From contig CAXNAA020000209.1 of NCBI GenBank assembly GCA_964200075.2, positions 1-24,331 of the forward strand: 24,331 nucleotides of DNA. Direction: 5' to 3'. The number at the start of each line of letters is the position of its first letter. The first letter of the stretch is position 1. This DNA comes from Sphacelaria rigidula (taxonomy: Eukaryota > Phaeophyceae > Sphacelariales). Below the pieces are notes generated by a model. The model ran no database searches. It saw nothing but the letters and a program-made list of their open reading frames with translations, and had not been told where the DNA came from. The position numbers and the translations under genes were made by a program. Shown in pieces: positions 20,101 to 24,331 of this stretch.

Positions 20101-23100
20101 AGGCGCTGTATGCCCATTTGTTTCGTGACACTTTTGGTCTGGGCGTTTTTGGGGGGGGGGTCTCAACACCCTCGAAGACGCGCCGCTGCTACCCTGGCAT
20201 CGTGCTGGGAGTTACGTCAGTGACAGGTCCGCGGACAGATGGTTACACTGTATGTGAAAAACGGTACCGTACGATGCTATGCTGTGACCTACATAAAATA
20301 TGACCCGCAAATGATTTTCAGCTAGTTGCCGAGTGTGTATTTGATGCTCATCGTTTGCGTCATTTTCTATGCGCATGGCCAGTCAGAGAAGAGTGATCTT
20401 GGTCGTTCCTGAGTCTCAATCTCTGAAGGATTACACTAAAATTGAAAGGAACACGAGAAAAAAGACGATGACATAAAAATCTTGACTCGACGCCAAATCA
20501 CAACAATAGCGTATAAAGCACGATGCAAGGAAAGATGGTCATCCGACAACAGCCATTTCACGACGTTTCCATTCCTACGGTCCCATACTGTTCAGCAAGC
20601 TCTCACGTTGGAAGCGGGCGTCCTCATGTAGCTGATGCGACACATAATCGGGTGGAACCGCAGAGTCTTGAAGTACTTCCGCTCGATGCGGGCTGACCGT
20701 CGAACCTGGACGAACACAACAATCGCAGCCACACAAGCGCATCGACACGTACGAGGAAGACTTGTTTTTGAGACAAGTCAGTAGCCCGAACAAGAAAAAA
20801 AAGCAAGACCACAAGGCGGCTAGAAAGACTGTCATCATCAGTCACCCCGCCGACGGTGCGTGTAATGATGTCGGTGACCCTGAATCGCACGCGTGCGGTC
20901 GAAGGGATGAGCAGTGTTGATCACCAACCCGCCTACCGCAGCCAATGACGAAAAAAATCAACCAACCAACCGACGCAGCCATCAACCAATCAACCAATTC
21001 AATCGAACTCAAACAGCAACGTTACAGAACACTACCAAATGCATTATGACAATACGGCTTCAAGGAAGTGACCATGGCGCGTTCAAGCCCTCGACTAATT
21101 ATCCCCACATCTACGATTTCTGAGGCCTGTGACGGTTTAAGAGACAACCAACTAGACTACACAGGCCTGATTGCTCGAAAAAGATAATGAGGTTGATCGC
21201 GGGACAGAACATTCCAAACGCAATTTGGCGCGCTTTTTTACGGGCCTGGGGAGGGGGTTCCTGGGGTGCAGCGCTGGAAACAAGGCCCAAGCATTGATTC
21301 GTATGGTACGAATAAATTACATTCAACATTCAACAGGAAGGATTCTTCAAACGAACCCCGTTTTGTCCGAACCTTCGACCAGATTCCAAAATCACACCAC
21401 AAGGAACAACAGCTCACCACTCCGCCACACCTGCTCAAACACAAAGGTGCCATTTACACCTGCGGGTGATTCGTGATAATTATTAACGAGTCTATTCCCC
21501 CCCCATCCCCCCCCCCCAAAAAAAAAATATCCGATTTCTTTGGAAGAAAGACGATTCTCCAAAATATGTGAGGTCAGCTTTCCCAGTCAGCTGAGGCAAT
21601 AGATCAGTCCAAGACTGACTACAGAGTTCCGGGAAAACCCAGTATCGGAAGTTTTTTCAGTACTTGTTTGGGTGGGGGGATAGGGAAACAAATCTATTTT
21701 TCCCGGGAAAAAGTTGAAGAAACAGCCTGAGGGAACAAGAGCCCGTCAATAACAGCCCTGAGCAGCGTAGTGGTTGTTTATGAGGGTGCCTAGGGTGGTT
21801 TTTGAGTTGACTCTCACCTGGTGGCCATGCTAATCCCCTTGTTTCATCTGTCTTTCTTCTTTTTTTGTTCCTTTTGTTTTCTTTCGATGTGCTTCTGAGC
21901 ACATCAGATTTTTTTCTTTTTCATTCCGTTGAACTTGGGGAAGCTACTTCTCGAATGTCTTCTCGGCGTCTCTCTTCCTATCTTCATTTTTGTAATATTT
22001 CAGTTGATGCGTTTGTTCTTGTAACCAGGCTGGAGTCTGAGAAAAAATGACCAGGACTCTTTATATCTTATAACGAACAGTAGGGACGGTATTGGAAAAT
22101 CGAGCCTACGTCTGTGACCATGGGTTCGAGAGATTGGACCAATGTGCAGAAATGACAAAAAAGAAATCGGCGGCAAACCTTCGACCACAGCAGAAAGAGT
22201 GTTTGTTCCAAAACGCTCGAACGAGATCCGAAAATGCCTCACACCGGGGACATCTCCTCCACCATGCCTACACAGACCGTTCGCTGTAAGACTCCTGCCC
22301 AAGAAAACAAGGCCCCCGTAAAACAAAAATCTGGCGAAAAATTGGCTTATCTTGCAATGTCCGGAACACAGACGCATACCTCGTCGACGTCCACAAATCC
22401 GCCGGGTATCGCCGCCGCGCCCCTCTCCAACACCTCCGCGGTGCGCTTGGCCACCCACGCGCGGCTGTCCAGTTTGTGCTTCCGCATCTCCAGGTAACCG
22501 CTGACTGGCTTGAACAGTACTAATAGGTGCAGCACGCTGGCTCTGTCTGCCATGATGTCTACCTCCAGCATTCTGAGGTCGAGCCACGAGGCAATAGGGT
22601 CGAACAACGAAGCACGAAAACCAAAAGCATGCCTTATTTCAAGCGGGTTTTGCTTTTCAAGCCAGGCGATTCGCTTAGAATGCGTACTCTGCGAACACTG
22701 CCCGCGCTAACCCATGACACTCGGTTCAATGCGGGCCCTGCTCTCTGCAAATTGCGCACTCCTATTCGAACGTAATGACACGCGCACTTCGGCACTACTT
22801 GTGGCAATAAATACTGAAAGAAAAAACCGCGAGACTTACCGGAATGCAACGTAGTTGAAGTGAGCCGTGTTCGTCGTCTGATTGTTCTCCTTAATGAGTG
22901 ACAGCGCAAGGAATGGCGTGGTCTTCGAGTCCTTGCCCCGGCGCTCGCCTTTGGTGTCTGCTTCCTCAGCTCTGCCGCTCAGGAGCACCGGATATAGTCC
23001 GTCTGGGATGTAATTGTCCACCTGCGTGTACATGGAGCGTTGAAAACGCACACACCTTCAGAATTCACTTACTACGACGTTTGAACGATTTTTGCATGAA

Positions 23101-23840
23101 CCCATGCTCTTGGATGATGCCGGGGCGACCGACACGGAAAACAACGCTGATACGGGCTGGGCCTATCCCCCCTTAGTACTCTGCTGCATCACTTTTGTCT
23201 ATTTGGGTGTGTGTGGTGGATGCTATTACGATCTCAACAGATGGGAAAAGTCGAGGAGGGAAAACCCGATGCACATAAGCTTCTCTGTAATGACAGAGAT
23301 GGAAAATCAACAGGCCTGAATGTTGAAAAAAATGAGCCCAAACTGTATCACAGACGACAACGTTTACATGCCAAAACTGCTACCATTACCCTCTTTCAGG
23401 GCTTACCCACCACCATCTGCCCGCCTTCGCGCGAGTACACACCTACCTGCATTGAGCCGATGGAGGCTTGAACGGAGGACAGTCTGTCTTGTGACAGTTT
23501 CACCTGAATGTCGGAAACCTAACAACCGACGCATTCGCGGGGGGGAAAATATAACGGGAAAGAGTGGTAGGGGACGGGATGAACAAAATCAAAAAGAGGC
23601 AGCGGGGAAACAGAAAAATAGAGGGGAGCACACGTCCACAAGCGCGTGAAAAGCAAAGAAACAAATAATAGGAGGTGCGAACCTCCATGCGATAACGCGC
23701 AGATTGCGGTACACGATCCACACCGCGCCCGGCTTCCGACAAGAACGGTGGTTCAACAATGCCAACTGAAAGTATCTCGTCAGGCGTGGGGCGTGCGACT
23801 TGGGTGTCTGATGCGGAAAACTCACGAAACCGTCCGCCGA
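8170..23840 (-). CDS. VPS13: VPS13, C-terminal part (15 exons placed, 5' end outside window)
   Basis: VPS13 proteins form rod-like bridges that move phospholipids between membranes at organelle contact sites. Their C-terminus (ATG2_C/DH-like helices plus a PH-like domain) helps select the target membrane. Fourteen minus-strand exons join without a frame break into 610 residues, and a doubtful upstream exon adds 52. Recognisable in order: ASIGSMQVDNYIP, HFNYVAFRMLEVDIMADRAS, YFKTLRFHPI, GSIRALGSPADLI, PAQGLVQGPAEF, SFDDEYKAKRE, then the glycine-rich GVGGIFTAPVKGAK and GFFKGVGKGLVG, then HTSIADLTIIFADTRVILVK and WEEVSRVEAVDRGV. This order matches VPS13 C-termini. Introns run from 173 to 2862 bp and are mostly phase 0. 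The chorein N-terminus, middle region and adaptor-binding domain should lie to the right of the window. The 3' end is either a stop at 8170-8172 or a further unseen exon. Confidence 0.93.
8185..8307 (-). CDS. VPS13: VPS13 last resolved exon, C-terminus
   Basis: This 123-bp, 41-codon exon starts in phase 0 after a strong C/T-rich tract ending AAAAG. It includes AVQQSLDDHVFGSVNRMEVP, then YLRLSDTQ. CAG|GTATGT at 8184 looks like a normal donor, implying at least one more exon. Reading through it instead adds Val-Cys-Gly-Pro and a TAG at 8170-8172. Either end is compatible with the usual short tail after the PH-like domain. I could not identify a convincing downstream exon. Confidence 0.75.
8481..8550 (-). 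CDS. VPS13: VPS13 exon: REKMGDPTGMKSPQ...GERE
   Basis: This 70-bp exon starts with one base that completes Arg after the previous exon (AG+G), then runs 23 codons to GAG|GTGCGT. The acceptor ACCAACACAG is good. It is a polar loop (EKMGDPTGMKSPQDIFGAEG) between PH-like strands, with no strong family motif. The call rests on matching phases on both sides and on position. Confidence 0.78.
8851..8963 (-). CDS. VPS13: VPS13 exon: PH-like core, LWEEVSRVEAVDRGVII
   Basis: This 113-bp exon starts in phase 0 after CTGCAG and ends two bases into a codon (AG|GTGCTT). It encodes VSKLWEEVSRVEAVDRGVII, then RRYDGGDITLKATSEAS. VPS13 homologues have 'W-E/x-V-x-hydrophobic-x-x-hydrophobic' here, then a 'G-hydrophobic' strand and a short turn. 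The single Trp and the turn YDGGD place it in the PH-like domain. Confidence 0.93.
8964..9349. other. VPS13: VPS13 intron, 386 bp
   Basis: No repeat or extra exon is recognised. It is bounded by the GTGAGT donor of the candidate cassette exon at 9349 and the CTGCAG acceptor at 8964. Confidence 0.6.
9350..9412 (-). CDS. VPS13: VPS13 probable cassette exon inside PH-like domain
   Basis: This 63-bp, 21-codon segment is phase 0 at both ends. Its acceptor follows a long T-rich tract ending GTTGTCAG, and its donor ATG|GTGAGTTT is near consensus. It would insert NDSLKRAKATSGREGVKSMQ between VKRGQ and VSKLWEEV. VPS13 homologues lack an insertion here, and skipping the segment also keeps the frame. 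The splice signals are as good as those of the sure exons, so an alternatively spliced or lineage-specific loop is more likely than chance, but the case is not proven. Confidence 0.5.
9413..11119. other. VPS13: VPS13 intron, 1707 bp
   Basis: Starts with the donor GTATGT at 11119 and ends with a (GTT)-rich acceptor tract at 9413-9440. Short open frames on both strands (for example plus 9641-9943) have no family match or splice context. I see no repeat structure. Confidence 0.6.
11120..11248 (-). CDS. VPS13: VPS13 exon: first strands of PH-like domain
   Basis: This 129-bp, 43-codon exon is phase 0 at both ends, with acceptor TCTGCAG and donor CAG|GTATGT. A Gly/Lys-rich linker (GVDGKGDGKGGK) precedes YESHTSIADLTIIFADTRVI and LVKRGQ. 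This corresponds to 'Y-x-x-H ... hydrophobic-hydrophobic-x-D-x-R-hydrophobic-hydrophobic', the first strands of the C-terminal PH-like domain. A nearer-upstream AG (CACAG) would break the frame, so 11248 is preferred. Confidence 0.92.
11249..12245. other. VPS13: VPS13 intron, 997 bp
   Basis: AT-rich in part, with an A10 run followed by a short TATATATA stretch near 11430-11455. No gene, hairpin or dispersed repeat is recognised. Confidence 0.6.
12246..12374 (-). CDS. VPS13: VPS13 exon: GISNEADD...RPPRALSRD
   Basis: This 129-bp, 43-codon exon is phase 0 at both ends, with acceptor TTGTAG and donor CAG|GTAGGT. It reads GISNEADDAQKQEQLRPPRA, matching the VPS13 'G-I/L-x-N-x-x ... R-x-R-x-P-R' segment just after the glycine-rich block. 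It continues to LVLDAFSMEAAEAQ, the start of the linker to the PH-like domain. Confidence 0.93.
12989..13464. mobile_element. VPS13: Foldback element, about 476 bp, in VPS13 intron 12375-13798
   Basis: The arms 12989-13215 and about 13225-13464 are inverted copies nearly to the centre. The best block is CTACGTCGTTTTACGTCCTA at 13051-13070 against its complement near 13388-13407. It is followed by GAGCTAGG, TTTGACACC and, further in, CTCTACTAGTTGAG against CTCAACTAGTGGAG, and GCCGCAG against CTGCGGC. The outermost match is GGCCCGCTCC against GGAGCGGCC. There is no coding potential. Confidence 0.82.
13702..13719 (+). repeat. VPS13: G18 homopolymer near the donor of a VPS13 exon
   Basis: A run of 18 Gs on the plus strand (C18 in the transcript) begins about 80 nt into the intron downstream of the exon 13799-13978. 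Such runs are often mis-sized in assemblies. Confidence 0.95.
13799..13978 (-). CDS. VPS13: VPS13 exon: glycine-rich GVGGIFTAPVKGAK / GFFKGVGKGLVG
   Basis: This 180-bp, 60-codon exon is phase 0 at both ends, with acceptor CGTGCAG and donor CAG|GTTAGT. It contains GVGGIFTAPVKGAKSAGVGG, then GFFKGVGKGLVGAVVKPVVG. This is the most conserved stretch of VPS13 C-termini ('G-hydrophobic-x-G-hydrophobic-x-x-x-P-V-x-GA-K-x-x-G-x-x-G-F-F-K-G-x-G-K-G'). The coding frame stays open above 13978 to about 14070, but phase and family continuity (GHGFVQ to GASNITGG) fix the start at 13978. Confidence 0.97.
14222..14382 (-). CDS. VPS13: VPS13 exon: GTVHGVFSSVAG...GVGHGFVQ
   Basis: This 161-bp exon starts with two bases completing Gly after the previous exon (SFVK-G-TVHGVF) and ends in phase 0 at CAG|GTATTT. 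It contains the family signature SMLSFDDEYKAKRERE, in homologues 'D-x-x-Y/F-x-x-x-R', followed by the GVGHGF block that leads into the glycine-rich repeat. The 2437-bp intron on its 5' side carries the minus-oriented copy of the 1.1-kb repeat. Confidence 0.96.
14923..16030 (-). mobile_element. VPS13: 1.1-kb repeat, copy 2 (in VPS13 intron 14383-16819)
   Basis: This is a 1108-bp reverse-oriented copy of the element at 4517-5625. Its ends are inverted repeats: GCTGGTTCAGATTGAATACC at 14923 matches the complement of the right end at about 16011-16030 for roughly 45 bp. Its hairpin arms (15716-15800 and 15917-16000) are very similar to each other, and a T14 run lies at 15801-15814. The intron is 2437 bp and would be about 1330 bp without the element. 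No transposase is recognisable. Confidence 0.82.
15716..16000. repeat. VPS13: Internal hairpin of repeat copy 2
   Basis: ATTTCCTCACGCCGTTTTTT at 15719-15738, and onward through CGAGTCAGACCACGAAAATT, mirrors 15930-15995 with only a few differences over about 80 bp. A third, more diverged copy of the same module lies at about 15560-15625, so the module occurs three times within the element. Confidence 0.82.
16820..16988 (-). CDS. VPS13: VPS13 exon: GSIRALGSPADLI...AQSFVK
   Basis: This 169-bp exon starts in phase 0 (GCCAG|GTG) and ends one base into a Gly codon (AAGG|GTAAGA). It encodes GSIRALGSPADLISNVGGGA, then YAPAQGLVQGPAEFFEGVGR and GAQSFVK. These are the family's 'G-S-x-x-x-LG-N/S-P', 'P-x-x-G-hydrophobic-x-x-G-P-x-x-F' and 'G-x-G-x-G-x-x-S-hydrophobic-V' blocks. 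It is one of the most secure exons in the window. Confidence 0.96.
16989..17582. other. VPS13: VPS13 intron, 594 bp
   Basis: Bounded by donor GTACAG at 17582 and acceptor GCCAG at 16989. No repeat or extra exon is recognised. Confidence 0.6.
17583..17744 (-). CDS. VPS13: VPS13 exon: helical segment ending ISRHYTVAATSQ
   Basis: This 162-bp, 54-codon exon is phase 0 at both ends. The acceptor is AAACAG, and the donor CAG|GTACAG is slightly unusual. It contains NKIPTLVKSNVDLASYLVED followed by SKNISRHYT. VPS13 homologues have 'I-x-x-H-Y' at the end of this segment, about 12-15 residues before 'LG-S-x-x-x-LG-x-P', and the next exon supplies exactly that. It begins the ATG2_C/DH-like helical region. 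Confidence 0.9.
18140..18600 (+). repeat. VPS13: Diverged tandem repeat, period about 93-99 bp
   Basis: GTCAC/GTCA anchors at about 18236, 18335, 18428 and 18527 start units that share 'TAA-CCA', a purine-rich stretch, 'CTGCCAA', 'AACTA/AAACT' and 'CACGGT'. A partial unit precedes them (CTCTGCGAAGGGCAAACTAC at 18175). Divergence is high, so this is an old array. Confidence 0.5.
19933..19947 (+). repeat. VPS13: C15 tract with shared left flank
   Basis: It is preceded by GACACTCGCCGCGATAG. The C15 tract at 24250-24264 is preceded by GACACTTTCTACGATAG, so the two tracts share flanking sequence and probably descend from one element end. Confidence 0.8.
20607..20705 (-). CDS. VPS13: VPS13 exon: ...YFKTLRFHPIMCRISYM
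   Basis: This 99-bp, 33-codon exon is phase 0 at both ends, with acceptor GTCCAG and donor AAC|GTGAGA. The peptide ERKYFKTLRFHPIMCRISYM corresponds to the conserved VPS13 segment 'YF-x-x-L-x-(hydrophobic)-x-P-I-x-hydrophobic-x-(I/L)-S-(F/Y)'. It is short, so the call rests on this motif and on the matching phase on both sides. Confidence 0.88.
20706..22379. other. VPS13: VPS13 intron, 1674 bp
   Basis: Contains a tetranucleotide-like CAAC/CCAA patch at 20957-20999 and a compound tract C8-AT-C11-A10 at 21497-21527. No foldback element or further exon is recognised. Confidence 0.6.
22380..22572 (-). CDS. VPS13: VPS13 exon: RMLEVDIMADRAS...VDVDE
   Basis: This 193-bp exon starts with one base that completes an Arg codon with the previous exon, then runs 64 codons to GAG|GTATGC. 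Across the junction it reads YVAFRMLEVDIMADRASVLH, matching the family's 'F-x-Y-hydrophobic ... E-hydrophobic-D-I-x-hydrophobic-D' pattern. The second half (MRKHKLDSRAWVAKRTAEVL) is helical and charged. Two alternative frames are open for part of the exon but give no family match. Confidence 0.92.
22840..23021 (-). CDS. VPS13: VPS13 exon: VDNYIPDGLYPVLL...FNYVAF
   Basis: This 182-bp exon starts in phase 0 after ACGCAG and ends two bases into a codon at TTCCG|GTAAGTC. It encodes 60 residues beginning VDNYIPDGLYPVLLSG, as at the same point in yeast and animal VPS13 (QIDNQ...YPVIL). A charged loop (AEEADTKGERRGKDSK) follows, then the strand HFNYVAF. The GTAAGT donor is the strongest in the gene. 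The reading frame continues upstream of 23021, but phase continuity with the previous exon favours this start. Confidence 0.92.
23022..23446. other. VPS13: VPS13 intron, 425 bp
   Basis: Bounded by GTAGGT at 23446 and ACGCAG at 23022. No repeat or extra exon is recognised. Confidence 0.7.
23447..23503 (-). CDS. VPS13: VPS13 exon: VKLSQDRLSS...SIGSMQ
   Basis: This 57-bp, 19-codon exon is phase 0 at both ends, with acceptor CATTCAG and donor CAG|GTAGGTG. It ends in SIGSMQ, which joins the next exon's VDNYIP to give the VPS13 hallmark 'IG-x-x-Q-V-D-N-Q/Y-I-P'. That exact join across a 425-bp intron is the main evidence for both exons. It belongs to the last strands of the lipid-transfer groove. 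Confidence 0.85.
23683..23840 (-). CDS. VPS13: VPS13 candidate exon (visible residues 1-52)
   Basis: The acceptor is a good one (a T-rich run ending TTTCAG). The donor is weak (GAG then GTTCGC). Read with two leading bases, it is open for 52 codons, contains PTPDEILSVGIVEPP and ends RYRME in phase 0, as the next exon requires. VPS13 proteins have a 'P-x-E-I-L' stretch a few dozen residues before the 'QVDN' motif, and that spacing fits here. The first part (GGRFREFSAS) does not resemble the family. A second frame is also open across the exon, so both the frame and the upper boundary are uncertain. Confidence 0.42.
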
Positions 23841-24249
23841 CTGAAATAAAAGCGAAGCAAGCAAGAGTCTACACCGCAAAACGCGAACGCGAAGTACTCT
23901 CTGGCACAATATGGCGTGAAGTATGGTTTACAGTATGCTTGGGGTACAGTGAAATAGATCATTTCCCTTGACAGAATATTCCATCTTACCCTTGCCACCA
24001 TCGTACGCCTAGCTGCAGTAAAAACCAGTACCCAATCCTCTGGCCCGTGACAACTACTGTTCAGTATCCATCGGGTCCAATATTGATCTACAAAACCTTG
24101 AAAAAAACACACAATATCTTTCTCGGTCCTCCGCACCCCCTTTAGGAAGACGGGGGGCAACACAAATAGGGTGGTGAGCCTGGGTTCCATATTTCCCCGG
24201 GATCTGCATCCCACACATCTCCTTCTTCGAAAGACACTTTCTACGATAG

Positions 24250-24264
24250 CCCCCCCCCCCCCCC
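24250..24264 (+). repeat. C15 tract next to dispersed repeat copy B
   Basis: Fifteen Cs follow CTACGATAG and stand six bases before the dispersed repeat at 24271. See the related tract at 19933-19947. Confidence 0.9.
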
Positions 24265-24270
24265 AGCCTT

Positions 24271-24331
24271 AATGGTGAGACACTCATGAGGCAGTGTATA
24301 AGCCGTTGCTGTCTCTGGAAGTGGCGATACC
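24271..24331 (+). repeat. Dispersed repeat, copy B (cut by window edge)
   Basis: It matches 7694-7752: AATGGTGAGACACTCATGAG, GCAGTGT, a variable middle, then CTGTCTCTGGAAGTGGCGAT. It may continue beyond the window. Confidence 0.85.

Larger units (their letters stand above)
17745..20606. other. VPS13: Largest VPS13 intron, 2862 bp
   Basis: Contains a diverged tandem repeat (18140-18600), a GCT/GCC trinucleotide patch (18940-18967), a C15 tract (19933-19947) and a G10 tract (20151-20160). I looked for a further exon here. The flanking exons already join in phase and lack only about a dozen residues relative to homologues, so one is not required. Confidence 0.55.
23841..24331. other. VPS13: Right edge: upstream VPS13 intron with repeats
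   Basis: No secure exon is seen. A small candidate ends at a GTAAGA donor near 23992, but its frame is not supported. A poly-C tract and dispersed repeat copy B lie at 24250-24331. Confidence 0.5.

Noticed and set aside
23990-24060. Small candidate VPS13 exon ending in a GTAAGA donor
   Set aside because: The frame needed for the next exon hits a stop just upstream, leaving an implausibly tiny exon with a poor acceptor.
1-24331. CRISPR array, phage, plasmid or operon features
   Set aside because: There are no regularly spaced identical repeats and no ribosome-binding-site-led ORF clusters. The coding structure is spliced and eukaryotic.

Overview
This is an intron-rich nuclear segment from a eukaryote. 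All recognisable coding sequence lies on the minus strand as short exons (57-193 bp) separated by introns of about 170-2860 bp with GT..AG ends. Nothing prokaryotic, plastid, rRNA or tRNA is visible. Intron size, mid-range base composition, poly-C tracts and repeat load suggest a large-genome protist or alga (for example a brown alga or chromerid), but the sequence alone does not settle the lineage.

Layout: (1) 1-3499 holds a GC-richer left edge with unresolved open frames, a palindromic foldback element (1086-1531) and no gene I can prove. (2) 3500-6479 (possibly to 6602) is the 3' part, or all, of a minus-strand gene of unknown family. Four exons interlock in phase and end at a TGA at 3500-3502. 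Its introns carry one foldback element and one copy of a 1.1-kb repeat. (3) 6480-8169 is intergenic or unresolved sequence. It has a 10-N gap flanked by a tandem duplication with poly-C tracts, and one copy of a short dispersed repeat. (4) 8170 to about 23840 is the C-terminal part of a VPS13 gene, a bridge-like lipid-transfer protein. I resolved 14 exons with consistent phases plus one doubtful upstream exon, giving about 660 residues: the end of the lipid-transfer groove region, the ATG2_C/DH-like helical region, and the PH-like domain. The N-terminal bulk lies beyond the right edge. (5) 23841-24331 is upstream intron or flank, with a poly-C tract and a second copy of the dispersed repeat.

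The two genes lie head to tail on the minus strand, with no evident functional link. The main new points are the unidentified gene at 3500-6602, two inverted copies of a 1108/1109-bp repeat with diverged terminal inverted repeats and an internal hairpin (one in an intron of each gene), several unrelated foldback elements confined to introns or intergenic DNA, and a 63-bp frame-preserving exon inside the VPS13 PH region that looks like a cassette exon.

Exon borders were set by eye from splice motifs, phase continuity and protein-family fit. No search or alignment was run.
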